Source: Staphylococcus pragensis (lineage in GTDB: Bacteria > Bacillota > Bacilli > Staphylococcales > Staphylococcaceae). From it: a stretch of 64,000 nt of DNA. The notes under the pieces are model-generated. The model was given only the letters and a program-made list of their open reading frames with translations, did no database searches and had not been told where the DNA came from. Below are positions 31,261 through 42,239 of the stretch, piece after piece (position 1 is the first letter of the stretch; each line of letters opens with the position of its first letter). Both the position numbers and the translations under genes were made by a program. The stretch covers positions 992,001-1,056,000 of the forward strand of contig NZ_SRPJ01000001.1 in the NCBI RefSeq assembly GCF_004785665.1. The letters run 5' to 3'.

Positions 31261-32559
31261 TTAAATATCCTCAAACATTTGGCAAATAATCATTGCGTTC
31301 GCTACCCTTTCGTTACCACTCATCATTGTAACTTCTAACTTCGCAAAGTTTCTACCTACATCTAACATTTCATACGAAACATTTATGAATGTTTCAATAG
31401 GGACAGTTTTAATATATATGATATTCAAACTTTCAATCATTACATCTACTTTTTTAAACTTACGTAACTCGTGTTTAATTGTTTCTTCAATTATTGCTAC
31501 AAATACAGATTTACTTAATGTACCGTATTGATTCGTTAATAATGGCGAAACTTCTACTGTAATATCATTTTGAGTGATAGTGATATGTTTAGCAATTTGA
31601 TCATTAATTGTTTCACCAATCTGAGGTTGTCTACCAATTAATTGCATCGCTTTTAATACATCATCTCTAGTTATGACTCCGATTGCTTTTTTATTTCTCG
31701 TAGTTACTGGCAAAATTTCAATACCTTCCCATATCATCAGATGCGCACAACTTGCCACAGTTGTTGTTAATTCTACATTGATAGGTCGTTTAGTCATCAC
31801 TTTACTAACTGTATCTTCAGCTTGCATGTGAATAACCTCTTTACTAGTAATAATGCCTACTAATTTCCAATTTCTATCTACAACTGGAAAACGAGAATGA
31901 CCTGTCACTTTCGCACGTGCTTTATAATCCTCAATACCCATCTCATCAAATATAACTGTCATATCATTAATAGGTTTAACTATATCATTTACAACTAAGA
32001 TTTCTTTACGTATCATTTGATTGTACATTGCTCTATTAATAATATTAGCCACTAAAAACGTATCATAATTCGAGGATAAAATTGGTAAATTATGACTATC
32101 GGCATAATCAATTATATTTTGAGAGGGTTTAAAACCTCCGGTAATGAGTATTCCGCTTCCTTTCTTTAGAGCTTCTAACTGTACATCAGATCGATTCCCT
32201 ACAATCAACAAAGTCTGGTGACTGATGTATTTTACGACATCTTTAAGCTCCATTGCACCTATGGCAAATTTAGATACACTATTGCTTAAGCCATTTTTAC
32301 CACCAATGACTTCCCCCTCGATAATTTTAAGGATTTCATTAAATGTTAAATTTTCAATTTCTTCACGGTTTTTCTTATCAATACGCACAGTTCCTACGCG
32401 ATCAATCGTTGTTACCAATCCTAATTGACCTGCATCCTTTATCGCCCTATAAGCAGTACCTTCAGATACACTCAAGACTTTTGCTATTTTTCGAACTGAA
32501 ATTTTTTGACCGATTTTTAAAGATTCAATATACGCTATTATTTGTTCATGTTTAGTCAT
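31261..32559 (-). CDS. HTH-DRTGG-CBS-hotdog protein (YtoI-like regulator)
   Basis: 432-aa multidomain protein. N-terminal helix-turn-helix (IGQKISVRKIAKVLSVSEGTAYRAIKDAGQLGL, ~16-50), a DRTGG domain (~75-180), two CBS repeats (~190-250 and ~255-310, with VTGHSRFPVVD and GIEILPVTTRNKKAIGVITRDD) that normally bind adenosyl ligands, and a C-terminal hotdog-like domain (~330-432). This architecture equals Bacillus YtoI. A nucleotide-responsive transcription regulator is likely; ligand and targets are unknown to me. It is the first gene upstream of the nrnA-like gene and dnaE. Confidence 0.8.
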   Translation of the reverse strand: MTKHEQIIAYIESLKIGQKISVRKIAKVLSVSEGTAYRAIKDAGQLGLVTTIDRVGTVRIDKKNREEIENLTFNEILKIIEGEVIGGKNGLSNSVSKFAIGAMELKDVVKYISHQTLLIVGNRSDVQLEALKKGSGILITGGFKPSQNIIDYADSHNLPILSSNYDTFLVANIINRAMYNQMIRKEILVVNDIVKPINDMTVIFDEMGIEDYKARAKVTGHSRFPVVDRNWKLVGIITSKEVIHMQAEDTVSKVMTKRPINVELTTTVASCAHLMIWEGIEILPVTTRNKKAIGVITRDDVLKAMQLIGRQPQIGETINDQIAKHITITQNDITVEVSPLLTNQYGTLSKSVFVAIIEETIKHELRKFKKVDVMIESLNIIYIKTVPIETFINVSYEMLDVGRNFAKLEVTMMSGNERVANAMIICQMFEDI

Positions 32560-32786
32560 TCAACTACCTCTTTAAACTGACAATGTCCTATATATTATAA
32601 CTTTTTACTTAGAAAAAATCGATTTTTGGTAAAACACCTAGTAAATCTCCTTTTTCACACATTTTCCGGATAAAAAATAATAATATCAAAATAATTTAAT
32701 GATTATCGTTATTTAATAATTATAAATATATTCGTTGGAAAAATAAATTTACATTATATATAATTATATTAAAGGAGGAATGTCCT

Positions 32787-33200
32787 ATGTATAAACATAT
32801 ATTATTAGGCGTTGACACACATTTAAAAAATGAAAAAGCATTGAAAGAAGTATCAAAATTAGCTGGTGAAGATACAGTTGTTACTATCTTTAATGTAATT
32901 GGAGAACAAGATGCTCAAGCATCTATTAAAGGTGGCACACATTTAGAAGAACTCACTGAGAAACGCAGTGGAGAACTTGAAAAAACACGAAATATTTTAG
33001 AAGACTATGGCATTAATTTTGATCAAATCATCGTGCGAGGAAATCCTAAAGATGAACTTGTTAAACATGCTAATAGTGGTAAATACGAAATCGTTGTGCT
33101 AAGTAACCGTAAAGCTGAAACTCAAAAGAAATTTGTACTTGGTAGTGTCAGTCATAAAGTAGCTAAACGTGCGACTATTCCAGTATTAATTGTTAAATGA
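32787..33200 (+). CDS. Universal stress protein UspA family (137 aa)
   Basis: Single USP domain. It starts MYKHILLGVD and ends with the ATP-binding-type loop VLGSVSHKVAKRATIPVLIVK, preceded by IIVRGNPKDELVKHA. The first aspartate and the G-x2-G-x9-G(S/T)-like loop are recognisable. A perfect AAAGGAGG site precedes the ATG. The role in stress survival is known only generally. It lies in the divergent gap facing the CBS regulator, and has its own terminator. Confidence 0.85.
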   Translation: MYKHILLGVDTHLKNEKALKEVSKLAGEDTVVTIFNVIGEQDAQASIKGGTHLEELTEKRSGELEKTRNILEDYGINFDQIIVRGNPKDELVKHANSGKYEIVVLSNRKAETQKKFVLGSVSHKVAKRATIPVLIVK

Positions 33201-33216
33201 CTTTATTCAATATTAG

Positions 33217-33277
33217 AAAACTCCTATTATAGAGTGACTTGAAACATATGTTATCCACTCATATAATAGGAGTTTTT
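33217..33277. terminator. Convergent terminator, usp / metallo-hydrolase
   Basis: AAAACTCCTATTAT (33217-33230) pairs with ATAATAGGAGTTTT (33263-33276). T runs flank it on both strands, so it can serve both converging genes. The loop is long (32 nt). Confidence 0.75.
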
Positions 33278-33320
33278 CTATTTATCGTATATTGAGAATA
33301 CGAAACATTCTTCTATTTAT

Positions 33321-34010
33321 TTAAAACTCTACAGCTTCTCCAGGTTCTAAGATTTGAACTTCCCCTTCTGTTACTGCATCTTTAAATTCTTGAGGATTTT
33401 GCTCAATTAATGGGAACGTATTGTAATGAATTGGTACTGAAATTTTAGGTTTAATAAATTCATTAATTGCATAACTAGCATCATCAATACCCATTGTGAA
33501 GTTATCACCAATTGGTACGAAACATACGTCTACAGGATGGCGTTCTGCAATTAATTTCATATCACTGAATAAACCTGTATCGCCAGTGTGATAAATTGTT
33601 TTACCTTCAGTTTCAATAATCACACCCATAGGCATGCCTAGATAAACTGGAATGCCATCTTCATGTGTGAAACTTGAACTATGGAATGCTTGAACATATT
33701 TTACAGTACCGAAATCAAACTTGGCTTTTCCTCCAATATTCATGCCGTGAACATTCTCAACGCCATGATATGTTGATAAATAACCTTGTAATTCTGCCGA
33801 ACCAATGACAGTCGCATGATTACGGTTAGCAAGTTCCACTACATCGCCAAAGTGATCAGCGTGACCATGCGTTAAGATGATGTAATCCACATCTAATCTT
33901 TGTTCATCTAAATCACAATTTTCATTACCAGATATAAACGGATCTACAATTACTTTTTTTCCGTTTCCTTCGAAATAAATAGTAGATTGACCATGAAATG
34001 AAAGTTTCAT
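33321..34010 (-). CDS. UPF0173 metal-dependent hydrolase
   Basis: Metallo-beta-lactamase fold protein of 229 aa. Metal ligands: [11 protein letters not shown] (~47-57, the HxHxDH signature), [10 protein letters not shown] (Asp near 143) and PIHYNTFP. Family UPF0173/YtkL of unknown substrate. The start has GGAGGCT upstream. Placed between usp and a peptidase gene, as in other staphylococci. Confidence 0.88.
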   Translation of the reverse strand: MKLSFHGQSTIYFEGNGKKVIVDPFISGNENCDLDEQRLDVDYIILTHGHADHFGDVVELANRNHATVIGSAELQGYLSTYHGVENVHGMNIGGKAKFDFGTVKYVQAFHSSSFTHEDGIPVYLGMPMGVIIETEGKTIYHTGDTGLFSDMKLIAERHPVDVCFVPIGDNFTMGIDDASYAINEFIKPKISVPIHYNTFPLIEQNPQEFKDAVTEGEVQILEPGEAVEF

Positions 34011-34229
34011 AATTGATAGCCTCCTAATAGCTTGTTAGTTGTAGTATACCCTAGCACATAAATTTTATAACACTTTTTAAAGAAAATGCGCGAGATAACG
34101 TGATCGTAGTAGTTCATTTTTCTAAAAAAGCCTAATAACAATCTCTTTAGAAATTATTCAATAATTTTGAAATTATTCTTTATTAGACGTAAAATTAAAA
34201 TCAAAGCATTGAAGGAGGATACTTATTTT

Positions 34230-35285
34230 ATGACAAAAATAGACGAAATTACACAAACATTACATAATGAAAATGCTGATGCAGCATGGATTACGACTCC
34301 ACTTAACGTCTTTTACTTTACTGGTTATAGAAGTGAGCCTCACGAAAGATTATTAGCAGTATTAATTACTGCTTCTGGTGAGAAAACACTTTACTGTCCT
34401 AAAATGGAAGTTGAAGAAGCTAAAGCTTCACCTTTCGATGGTAAAATCATTGGCTACTTAGATACAGAAAATCCATTTGATATTGAACCTCATACTTTTA
34501 ACAAATTATTAATTGAAAGTGAACATTTGACAGTAAAACGTCAACGTGAACTAACTGAGAATTTCAACGTCACTGAATATGGCGATATCGACCAAACTAT
34601 TAAGAATTTAAGAAATATTAAAAATACTGATGAAATTAATAATATTAAGAAAGCAGCTGAGTTAGCTGATAAATGTATTGAAATTGGCGTTGATTTCTTA
34701 AAAGTAGGCGTGTCAGAACGAGAAGTCGTCAATCATATTGAAAATGAAATTAAAAAGTTCGGCGTAAGTGAAATGAGCTTTGATACGATGGTATTATTCG
34801 GGGATCACGCTGCTTCTCCTCATGGAACACCAGGCGATAGAACTTTAAACGATAATGAATATGTTCTATTTGATTTAGGCGTTATTTATAATCATTATTG
34901 TAGTGATATGACACGTACTGTCCAATTCGGAATACCTTCAGATAAAGCTCAAAAAATTTATAATATTGTTTTAGAAGCTGAAACAGAAGCAATTCGTGCA
35001 ATTAAAGCTGGCGTATCATTAAATGAAATCGACAAAATTGCACGTGATATTATTACAAATGCAGGCTATGGCGAGTACTTCCCTCATCGTCTTGGTCATG
35101 GATTAGGACTTGAAGAGCATGAATATCAAGATGTATCAAGTACAAATACTAATCAGTTAGAAGCGGGCATGGTTATTACTATTGAACCAGGTATTTATGT
35201 ACCAGGTGTGGCAGGCGTCCGAATTGAAGATGATATATTAGTAACTGAAGATGGCTATGAAATTTTAACTCACTATGAAAAATAA
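34230..35285 (+). CDS. Xaa-Pro dipeptidase/aminopeptidase, M24 family
   Basis: Metallopeptidase of 351 aa that cleaves Xaa-Pro bonds, supplying amino acids in the cytosol. N-terminal creatinase domain (1-~120), then the pita-bread catalytic domain with dimetal ligands Asp in [19 protein letters not shown], His in [13 protein letters not shown] and Glu in [10 protein letters not shown] and VRIEDD. The ATG at 34230 follows AAGGAGG (11 nt); the frame upstream is leader. PepQ/YpdF-type enzyme. Confidence 0.9.
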   Translation: MTKIDEITQTLHNENADAAWITTPLNVFYFTGYRSEPHERLLAVLITASGEKTLYCPKMEVEEAKASPFDGKIIGYLDTENPFDIEPHTFNKLLIESEHLTVKRQRELTENFNVTEYGDIDQTIKNLRNIKNTDEINNIKKAAELADKCIEIGVDFLKVGVSEREVVNHIENEIKKFGVSEMSFDTMVLFGDHAASPHGTPGDRTLNDNEYVLFDLGVIYNHYCSDMTRTVQFGIPSDKAQKIYNIVLEAETEAIRAIKAGVSLNEIDKIARDIITNAGYGEYFPHRLGHGLGLEEHEYQDVSSTNTNQLEAGMVITIEPGIYVPGVAGVRIEDDILVTEDGYEILTHYEK

Positions 35286-35335
35286 TAAAAAAATCCAGTT
35301 GAGACGGTTAATTCCCTTCTCAACTGGATTTTTAA
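35286..35335. terminator. Convergent terminator, peptidase / ald
   Basis: Perfect 13-bp stem AATCCAGTTGAGA / TCTCAACTGGATT (35292-35304 with 35318-35330), T-rich on both strands. Confidence 0.85.
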
Positions 35336-35349
35336 TTTTAATATATCGA

Positions 35350-36471
35350 TTAATCTTCTTTTAAAGCGTCTTCGATAGTAGTGTATTCTAAATCAAATGC
35401 TTCAGCTACACCTTTATGAGTAACATGACCTTTATAAGTGTTTAAACCTAAAGATAATGCATGGTTAGCTTTAAATGCTTCACGGTAACCTTTGTTTGCT
35501 AATAATTGAGCATATGGTAATGTAGCATTATTTAAAGCAATTGTAGACGTACGAGGTACTGCACCTGGCATATTAGCTACAGCATAATGAACTACCCCAT
35601 GTTTAACATAAGTAGGATCATCATGAGTAGTAATCTTATCAGTAGTTTCAAAGATACCACCTTGGTCGATAGCGATATCAACGATTACTGAACCGTCTTT
35701 CATTTGTTTAATCATATCTTCAGTAACTAAGCTAGGCGCTTTAGCACCAGGAATAAGCACCGCACCGATAACTAAATCACTTTGTTTAACTTGTTCTTCG
35801 ATATTTAATGGGTTAGACATAATAGTGTTTACACGGCCATCAAATAAATCTTCTAATTCTGCTAAACGTTTAGGATTAACGTCTAAGATAGTCACATCTG
35901 CACCTAAACCTAAAGCGATTTTAGCAGCGTTTGTACCAGCTTGACCGCCACCGATAATCGTTACTTTACCTTTTGGTACTCCAGGCACTCCGCCAAGTAA
36001 AATTCCCATTCCGCCATTAATTTTTTGTAAGAATTCAGAACCAACTTGAGCAGACATACGTCCCGCTACTTCACTCATTGGTGTTAATAATGGTAATGAA
36101 CGGTCAGGTAATTGAACCGTTTCGTATGCAATACCTACTACTTTATTATCAACTAACGCTTGAGTTAATTTTTCTTCGTTAGCTAGGTGTAAGTATGTGA
36201 ATAAGATTAATCCTTCTCTGAAGTATTTGTATTCATCTTCTAAAGGTTCTTTAACTTTGATTACCATTTCTACATCCCAAACTGCAGATTGATCAGATAC
36301 AATTTCAGCACCTGCATTTTTGTAATCTGCATCTTCAAAGTATGAACCTAAACCTGCATCTTTTTCAACAAGTACTGTATGTCCTTGTTCAACTAATGCA
36401 TGTACACCACTTGGTGATAAACCAACTCTGTTTTCGTTATTTTTTATCTCTTTTGGAATACCAATTTTCAT
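35350..36471 (-). CDS. ald: Alanine dehydrogenase
   Basis: NAD-dependent interconversion of L-alanine and pyruvate + ammonium, mainly alanine catabolism. 373 aa. N-terminal [20 protein letters not shown] with the substrate Arg, catalytic [10 protein letters not shown] (His near 95), Rossmann motif [26 protein letters not shown], and the conserved VIDVAIDQGG-like [11 protein letters not shown]. The ATG at 36471 has GGAGG 8 nt upstream; the longer frame to 36519 would start in leader sequence. Confidence 0.95.
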   Translation of the reverse strand: MKIGIPKEIKNNENRVGLSPSGVHALVEQGHTVLVEKDAGLGSYFEDADYKNAGAEIVSDQSAVWDVEMVIKVKEPLEDEYKYFREGLILFTYLHLANEEKLTQALVDNKVVGIAYETVQLPDRSLPLLTPMSEVAGRMSAQVGSEFLQKINGGMGILLGGVPGVPKGKVTIIGGGQAGTNAAKIALGLGADVTILDVNPKRLAELEDLFDGRVNTIMSNPLNIEEQVKQSDLVIGAVLIPGAKAPSLVTEDMIKQMKDGSVIVDIAIDQGGIFETTDKITTHDDPTYVKHGVVHYAVANMPGAVPRTSTIALNNATLPYAQLLANKGYREAFKANHALSLGLNTYKGHVTHKGVAEAFDLEYTTIEDALKED

Positions 36472-36614
36472 TCCATCCACCTCCAACACCATCGTAACGC
36501 TAAACCGATGAAAGCGCAATCAGAAAAAGTACACATTATTGTTAAAATATAAATATTAAATATTCTGAAATTTGTGGTAAAATATAAGTAAGAAAAGCTA
36601 AGGGGGTTATTAAG

Positions 36615-37112
36615 ATGTTAACTTATAAAAACATTTTAATCGCAGTTGATGGTTCACATGAAGCAGAGTGGGCTTTCAACAAAGCCGTAGACGTAGCTAA
36701 ACGTAACGACGCCAAATTAACTATTGTAAACATTATCGATTCAAGAACATATTCTTCATATGAAGTTTATGATGCTCAATTTACTGAGAAATCTCGTGAT
36801 TTCTCTGAAGAATTATTAAAAGGTTATCAAGAAGTCGCAACACGTGCCGGAGTAACTAATGTAGAAACACGCTTAGAATTTGGTTCTCCTAAAGCCATTA
36901 TCCCTAAAAAATTAGCAAGTGAACTTAAAGTAGATTTAATTATGTGTGGTACTTCAGGCTTAAATGCAGTAGAGCGATTTATCGTAGGTTCTGTATCTGA
37001 AGCAATCGTACGTCACTCACCTTGTGATGTATTAGTCGTACGTACTGAAGAAATTCCAGAAGATTTCCATCCAGAAGTAGCTACACCAGAATTTAGACAA
37101 CAATATTCTTAA
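36615..37112 (+). CDS. Universal stress protein UspA family (165 aa)
   Basis: USP domain with MLTYKNILIAVDGSHEAEWAFNKAV at the N-terminus and the ATP-binding loop CGTSGLNAVERFIVGSVSEAIVRHSPCDVLVVR near the C-terminus (G-x2-G-x9-G-S pattern present), so an ATP-binding type. AGGGGG precedes the ATG. Single gene divergent from ald, with its own terminator. Second USP paralogue in this window. Confidence 0.88.
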   Translation: MLTYKNILIAVDGSHEAEWAFNKAVDVAKRNDAKLTIVNIIDSRTYSSYEVYDAQFTEKSRDFSEELLKGYQEVATRAGVTNVETRLEFGSPKAIIPKKLASELKVDLIMCGTSGLNAVERFIVGSVSEAIVRHSPCDVLVVRTEEIPEDFHPEVATPEFRQQYS

Positions 37113-37138
37113 AGCTAAAAACCATTACTATTAAATTT

Positions 37139-37172
37139 AAGGGTGCCTCATTTTAAAGAGGCACCCTTTTCT
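37139..37172 (+). terminator. usp terminator
   Basis: AAGGGTGCCTC / GAGGCACCCTT (37139-37149 with 37158-37168), then TT. Confidence 0.85.
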
Positions 37173-37180
37173 GGTTCAAC

Positions 37181-37223
37181 AAAAAAAGCCATGGCCATAT
37201 CTTAAAAAGACATAACCATGGCT
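37181..37223 (-). terminator. ackA terminator
   Basis: 17-bp stem with G-U wobbles (37223-37207 with 37203-37187), T run on the minus strand. Confidence 0.9.
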
Positions 37224-37235
37224 TAAATTTATAAA

Positions 37236-38432
37236 TTATAATTCACCGAATTTTACAGTGTCTCTTGCAATCATAACTTCTTCGTTAGTTGGAATTACAA
37301 TTACTTTTACAGGTGAATGTGGGTAGTTAATGAAAGCTTCTTCGCCGCGAATCGCTTCATTTTTCTTAGGATCCCAATAAACACCCATGAATTCTAAACC
37401 TTCTAATACTTTAGCACGTACTGTTGATGAGTTTTCACCTACACCAGCAGTGAAGACAATAACGTCTACGCCATGCATTCTTGTAGCATAAGAACCAATA
37501 TATTTGTGAATTCTTGAAGCAAATACGTCTAATGCTAATTGAGCACGTTCTTTACCTTCTTCAGCATCACTTTCAAGGTCACGTAAGTCACTTGAAGTAC
37601 CTGAGATACCAAGTAAACCAGACTCTTTATTTAATACATTAAGTACTTCGTCTGCAGTTTGATCAGTTTTTTGCATAATGAATGGAATTAACGCTGGGTC
37701 AATGTTACCAGAACGAGTACCCATTGTTACACCGGCTAATGGAGTGAATCCCATAGAAGTATCGATTGATTCTCCACCATCGATAGCTGCGATTGATGCA
37801 CCATTACCGATATGACAAGAAATGATACGTAATTCTTCGATTGGTTTATCTAAGATTGCAGCTGCACGTTGAGATACATATTTATGGCTTGTACCGTGGA
37901 AACCATATTTACGGATACCATAATCTTTATAATATTGATAAGGTAAGCTGTATAAATATGATTGCTCAGGCATAGTTTGATGGAATGATGTATCAAATAC
38001 TGCTACATGAGGAATATTTGGTAATAATTTTTTGAATGCACGGATACCCATTAAGTTAGCAGGGTTGTGTAAAGGTGCTAATTCACTTAATGATTCAATT
38101 TTTTGTTCCACTTCGTCAGTTACTAAAGCTGATTCAGGGAATAATTCACCACCGTGAACAACGCGGTGACCAGTACCAGCGATGTCATTAATGTCATCAA
38201 TGATACCGTGTTTTTTGAAGCTATCTAACATAATGTTAATTGCTTCTTCATGATCTTTAATATCACGAACTTCTTTAACTTTTTCACCATTGACTTCAAC
38301 AGTAAAAATTGAATCTTTAATACCAATACGTTCGATTAATCCTTTAGTAACTAATTCTTCTTCAGGCATTCTAATAAGTTGGAATTTTAAAGAAGAACTA
38401 CCAGCATTAATCGCTAAAACTAATTTAGACAT
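37236..38432 (-). CDS. ackA: Acetate kinase
   Basis: Acetyl phosphate + ADP to acetate + ATP, the overflow pathway during glucose growth. 398 aa of the ASKHA fold: [12 protein letters not shown] (N7 signature), [22 protein letters not shown] (catalytic Asp), [24 protein letters not shown], and [18 protein letters not shown]-type site precedes the ATG. Followed upstream on the same strand by the methyltransferase gene and tpx, as in Bacillus (tpx-ytxK-ackA). Confidence 0.97.
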   Translation of the reverse strand: MSKLVLAINAGSSSLKFQLIRMPEEELVTKGLIERIGIKDSIFTVEVNGEKVKEVRDIKDHEEAINIMLDSFKKHGIIDDINDIAGTGHRVVHGGELFPESALVTDEVEQKIESLSELAPLHNPANLMGIRAFKKLLPNIPHVAVFDTSFHQTMPEQSYLYSLPYQYYKDYGIRKYGFHGTSHKYVSQRAAAILDKPIEELRIISCHIGNGASIAAIDGGESIDTSMGFTPLAGVTMGTRSGNIDPALIPFIMQKTDQTADEVLNVLNKESGLLGISGTSSDLRDLESDAEEGKERAQLALDVFASRIHKYIGSYATRMHGVDVIVFTAGVGENSSTVRAKVLEGLEFMGVYWDPKKNEAIRGEEAFINYPHSPVKVIVIPTNEEVMIARDTVKFGEL

Positions 38433-38514
38433 AAATTATTGTCCTCCAATTTATTAATTAAATATCCATATTTATTTAACCATTAATACAGTTATAATTC
38501 AAGAATATGACAGT

Positions 38515-39462
38515 TTATTTTTTAGGATGATTTTCTTCCATCCATTGATTCAATTCGCTAATAAATCCTTGAAATTGATTTGGATTTTTGAAATCAGGAA
38601 TGTTTGCAAGTAAGACTTCTACTGGCTTAGTCTCATTTGCTTTTTTCTTTTGTAAAATTAAGATAGATTTACGCGCTTTCTCATTTTTAAATAACGTCTT
38701 AGGTAAATTAAGAAACGCTTGCATTTCTGTCTCTGTAGCAATGAAATTTTCTAACTGTTTTACATTTTCATCTTCAAAAATATTGCTAGGCACAACTAAA
38801 AAAGCATATCCAGTCGCTCTTAAAGCTGTAATAGCTTGCTCAATTAATAAATAATGAGAATAACTATGACCTTCTTTAAAACCTAATTTCATTTCTTTAC
38901 TACGTTCATCTACTGGATAATAACCAATTGGGAAATCTCCAATTACGACATCTGCTTCCTCTAATGGTAATGGCATAATTGCATCTTGAGGATAAACATC
39001 AAACGGTATTTCTAAGAAGTTAGCTAAATGCACACTTACTCTAGATAAGACTGGATCCACTTCGATTAAATGATGCATGACTGTAGTATCTTTCAATACT
39101 TCATTAACTGAAGCACTTAAATGTCCTGCCCCACTTGCAATATCAACCACGTGCAATTCATCACTATCTTTTGTAAATTTTTGAACTAAAAAACCTAAGA
39201 TTAAACCTATTGAATCTGGTGTAATTTGATGATTCGCTTGAATCGTTTCTTCTTGTAATAAACTTAAATAAGCAAATTGGAATGCTTTACGTCTGTCCTG
39301 TAAAGTTGCTTGTTCAAGCAACTCTCTTTGATTTTGATACACATCTTCCATTGCTAAACCTAAGTTTTCAATAAAGCTTTGACCATTTTCTTCGTTTAAA
39401 GCTTTAGCCTTCTCATCAAGCGTACGGAATAACGTTTCCATAATTGTTTGTTCTTCAGTCAT
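38515..39462 (-). CDS. Class I SAM-dependent methyltransferase, YtxK family
   Basis: 315-aa protein with an N-terminal helical domain and an N6-adenine-methyltransferase-like core: HVVDIASGAGHLSASV (motif I, ~103-117), and GDFPIGYYPVDER in place of the catalytic (D/N)PP(Y/F) tetrad. The first Asp is followed by FP rather than PP. Homologues sit next to ackA and tpx in Bacillus and staphylococci. The substrate is unknown; DNA, RNA or protein N-methylation cannot be distinguished. Confidence 0.8.
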   Translation of the reverse strand: MTEEQTIMETLFRTLDEKAKALNEENGQSFIENLGLAMEDVYQNQRELLEQATLQDRRKAFQFAYLSLLQEETIQANHQITPDSIGLILGFLVQKFTKDSDELHVVDIASGAGHLSASVNEVLKDTTVMHHLIEVDPVLSRVSVHLANFLEIPFDVYPQDAIMPLPLEEADVVIGDFPIGYYPVDERSKEMKLGFKEGHSYSHYLLIEQAITALRATGYAFLVVPSNIFEDENVKQLENFIATETEMQAFLNLPKTLFKNEKARKSILILQKKKANETKPVEVLLANIPDFKNPNQFQGFISELNQWMEENHPKK

Positions 39463-39480
39463 ATAAACTTCCTTTCCAAT

Positions 39481-39562
39481 AAAAAAGCGTCCATACTTTT
39501 TATTTCTTTAAAATGTAACCACTGTTTCTACATTCTTGTTTTTGAAATAAATATGGACACCT
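39481..39562 (-). terminator. tpx terminator, long hairpin
   Basis: GTGTCCATA (39560-39552) pairs with TATGGACGC (39495-39487) with an inner GAAATA/TATTTC helix and a smaller internal hairpin, followed by TTTTTT on the minus strand. Confidence 0.65.
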
Positions 39563-39599
39563 GTGTTTATGTCTTTTCAATCATTTATTTATATAATCA

Positions 39600-40094
39600 T
39601 TAAATATTACGGTAAGCTTCTAAAGCCGCTTCGAAGTTAGGATAATCCGTACCTTCACTTACTAATTCTTTATAAACAACTTTATTATCTTTATCTAGAA
39701 CAAAGACTGAACGTGCTAATAATCTTAATTCTTCCATTACTACACCATAATTTTTACCGAAAGATAAATCTTTATGGTCGCTTAATGTAATGACATTGTC
39801 TAAACCGTTTGACGCACACCATCTTTTTTGAGCAAATGGTAAGTCAGCTGAAATTGTTAAGACAACACCATCTTCTTGAGATGCTTCTTCATTAAATTTA
39901 CGAGTTTGTTGATCACATACACCTGTATCAATTGAAGGTACTACACTAATTAATTTCTTTTGTCCTTCAAATTGACTTAAATCAACTTCATTTAGATTAT
40001 TATCTAATACTTTAAAGTCTGGAGCCTGTTGTCCTTCTGAAACTTCTGTTCCTAATAAATGAATAGGGTTATTTTTAAAAGTAATTTGTGCCAT
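39600..40094 (-). CDS. tpx: Thiol peroxidase (Tpx)
   Basis: Atypical 2-Cys peroxiredoxin that reduces H2O2 and alkyl hydroperoxides using thioredoxin. 164 aa. Peroxidatic Cys60 in [12 protein letters not shown] and resolving Cys93 in KRWCASNG, both conserved; the P-x3-(T)-x2-C pattern is present. GGAGG precedes the ATG. Monocistronic by its terminator. Confidence 0.96.
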   Translation of the reverse strand: MAQITFKNNPIHLLGTEVSEGQQAPDFKVLDNNLNEVDLSQFEGQKKLISVVPSIDTGVCDQQTRKFNEEASQEDGVVLTISADLPFAQKRWCASNGLDNVITLSDHKDLSFGKNYGVVMEELRLLARSVFVLDKDNKVVYKELVSEGTDYPNFEAALEAYRNI

Positions 40095-40125
40095 GTTGTT
40101 ACGACCTCCAAAGTTGGTTAATAAA

Positions 40126-40140
40126 TTATATCTATAATAA
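40126..40140 (-). promoter_or_regulatory. Possible PerR-like box upstream of tpx
   Basis: TTATATCTATAATAA matches 12 of 15 positions of the Bacillus PerR box TTATAATTATTATAA. It also contains -10-like sequence, and the region is AT-rich, so chance is a real alternative. Confidence 0.25.
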
Positions 40141-40199
40141 TACGATAGTAGTAAATCTTAAATCAATTAATTGATACTGTCGTAACAAATTCAATATAA

Positions 40200-40976
40200 C
40201 TATTTTCCTAGTAATTGAACAATATAATCGTAAGTATTTTTTAAAATTAATAATGCAGTGACTGTAATGAACAATATTTTAACATAGCCCACACCTTTGT
40301 TAATAGCTAATTGCGCCCCTATATATGATCCAACAATCATACTAACTCCCATGATTAAACCGTATACGAAATTGACTTGTCCTAAAATAATGAAAAGAAT
40401 TAATGCCCCTATATTAGAAGCAAAGTTAAGTACTTTTGCATTCCCAGCAGCACTTAAAAAATCAAATCCAAACATTAATAATACAAATAGCATGAAAGAA
40501 CCCGTTCCGCCCCCTAAAAAACCATCGTAAAATCCTATTAACAATAGCAACCCTACAAAAATAATAGCTTTACCAATCGTTAGTTTAGAAAAAGTACGAA
40601 CGTCTCCCCAATCTTTTTTTAATATCGTATAAATTAGGACGAGTGTTAATATAACGATAACAAGTGGTTTTAAAACTTGAGCTGGTAAAAACGTTGCCAG
40701 ACTTGCACCACCTGCTGAAAATATAAATATAAATGGAAAAAGCTTTAGTACGATTGACAAATCCACTTTTCCTGAGCGAATAAATTTAATCGCACTGGTT
40801 AATGAACCAAATGAACTCGCTAACTTATTAGTTCCCAATGCTATAGAAGGTGGCATGCCTATAGCTAGCAATGCAGGAATAGATATTAACCCGCCACCCC
40901 CTACTACAGCATCAATAAATGCTGCTAAGAAACCAAAAGCAATAATGATAATAATGATATTTAAACTGATATCCAT
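40200..40976 (-). CDS. TSUP (TauE/SafE) family membrane transporter
   Basis: 258-aa integral membrane protein with about 8 TM helices in two repeats. Signature glycine-rich loops AFIDAVVGGGGLISIPALL (~19-37) and GFYDGFLGGGTGSFML (~147-162) are those of the TauE/SafE family, which exports or imports sulfite, sulfonates or organic anions. The substrate is not readable. Separate gene between tpx and thiI. Confidence 0.88.
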   Translation of the reverse strand: MDISLNIIIIIIAFGFLAAFIDAVVGGGGLISIPALLAIGMPPSIALGTNKLASSFGSLTSAIKFIRSGKVDLSIVLKLFPFIFIFSAGGASLATFLPAQVLKPLVIVILTLVLIYTILKKDWGDVRTFSKLTIGKAIIFVGLLLLIGFYDGFLGGGTGSFMLFVLLMFGFDFLSAAGNAKVLNFASNIGALILFIILGQVNFVYGLIMGVSMIVGSYIGAQLAINKGVGYVKILFITVTALLILKNTYDYIVQLLGK

Positions 40977-41015
40977 GATGCCATCCCCTAAAATTAGTTT
41001 CTATTTAAACCAATT

Positions 41016-42239
41016 TTAAAATAATTCATCTATTAATGCATCAGTATCTTTGTCTTTTTCACTCTTATAATCTTTATTAATTGTAATTGTTTCAACATTG
41101 TCCGCAGCACGTTGAACCATTTCATCAAAATTATAAACACTTTCATACTTAATTACTTTATCGAAATCTGGTTCGGTAACTGGGTTTTTAGGTGTGAAAA
41201 TAGTACAACAATCTTCATATGGTTGAATTGAAACATCGAACGTTCCGATTTCACGAGCTTTCTTGACGATATCTTCTTTATCAAGAGAAACAAGCGGACG
41301 TAAAATTGGCGTCGAAGTCACGTTATTGATAGCGTACATACTTTTTAATGTTTGACTCGCTACTTGTCCTAAATTCTCCCCATTGACAATCGCATGCGCT
41401 CCAATACGTTCTAATACAATATCAGCCACTCTAAGCATCATGCGTCGTGTTGATGTCATCGTATATCTTGGGTGTACCACTTTATTAATTTGTTTTTGAA
41501 GTTCAGTAAACGGTACAATGTGTAATTTAATAGGGCCGACGCGTTCAGACAAGATACGTGTTAATTCAATAACTTTATCTTTAGCTTTTTCACTAGTGAA
41601 TGGTGGACTATGGAAATGAATAGCTTCTATTCGAACACCACGTTTCATAATTTCCATACCTGCTACTGGGGAATCGATACCACCTGAAAGCATTAATAAT
41701 GTTTTTCCACCACTACCAACTGGTAAGCCCCCAGCGCCTTCATATACTTCTGTAAAAATATAAACACCGTCCATGCGCACTTCTACTCTAACGTTATGAT
41801 CGGGTTTTTTAACATCTACAGTAATATCTTCCGTTGCTTTTAATATTGTACCGCCTAATTCTCTTTGTAGTTCATACGTATCTAGTGGGAACGTCTTATC
41901 CACACGTTTAACATCAATTTTAAATGTATCTCCACTATTAAAATTTTGGGCAAGTTTCACACATAAGTTTTTCATTTCATCTAAATCTTGAGTCGTTTTA
42001 TGCACTGGACTTACGGATTTAATTCCGAAAATTTTAGTTACACGAGAAATGACTTCTTGAACATCGGCTTCTTCCGTTAGTGAAATATACATTCTGTCTC
42101 GTTTTCCATGTACATGCGTACCTTCAAGTGGTTGTATTGAACGAATTACATTATCTTTTAATGCATTGACGAATTTTTTACGATTAGTTCCTTTTAACGT
42201 TAATTCGCCATACCTTACTAATAAATGATCAAATTTCAT
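41016..42239 (-). CDS. thiI: tRNA 4-thiouridine synthase
   Basis: Sulfur transfer to U8 of tRNA and, in some bacteria, to ThiS. 407 aa. N-terminal ferredoxin-like and THUMP domains (1-~165), PP-loop motif [13 protein letters not shown] (~183-195), and active-site Cys in [12 protein letters not shown] (~345). No C-terminal rhodanese domain, the short Firmicutes form. Starts directly after the stop of the cysteine desulfurase gene (TAAATG), consistent with a dedicated sulfur donor. Confidence 0.95.
   Translation of the reverse strand: MKFDHLLVRYGELTLKGTNRKKFVNALKDNVIRSIQPLEGTHVHGKRDRMYISLTEEADVQEVISRVTKIFGIKSVSPVHKTTQDLDEMKNLCVKLAQNFNSGDTFKIDVKRVDKTFPLDTYELQRELGGTILKATEDITVDVKKPDHNVRVEVRMDGVYIFTEVYEGAGGLPVGSGGKTLLMLSGGIDSPVAGMEIMKRGVRIEAIHFHSPPFTSEKAKDKVIELTRILSERVGPIKLHIVPFTELQKQINKVVHPRYTMTSTRRMMLRVADIVLERIGAHAIVNGENLGQVASQTLKSMYAINNVTSTPILRPLVSLDKEDIVKKAREIGTFDVSIQPYEDCCTIFTPKNPVTEPDFDKVIKYESVYNFDEMVQRAADNVETITINKDYKSEKDKDTDALIDELF

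Noticed and set aside
40144..40184. Inverted repeat CGATAGTA...TACTGTCG near tpx
   Set aside because: Short arms with a wobble and long loop; no T run and no known motif.
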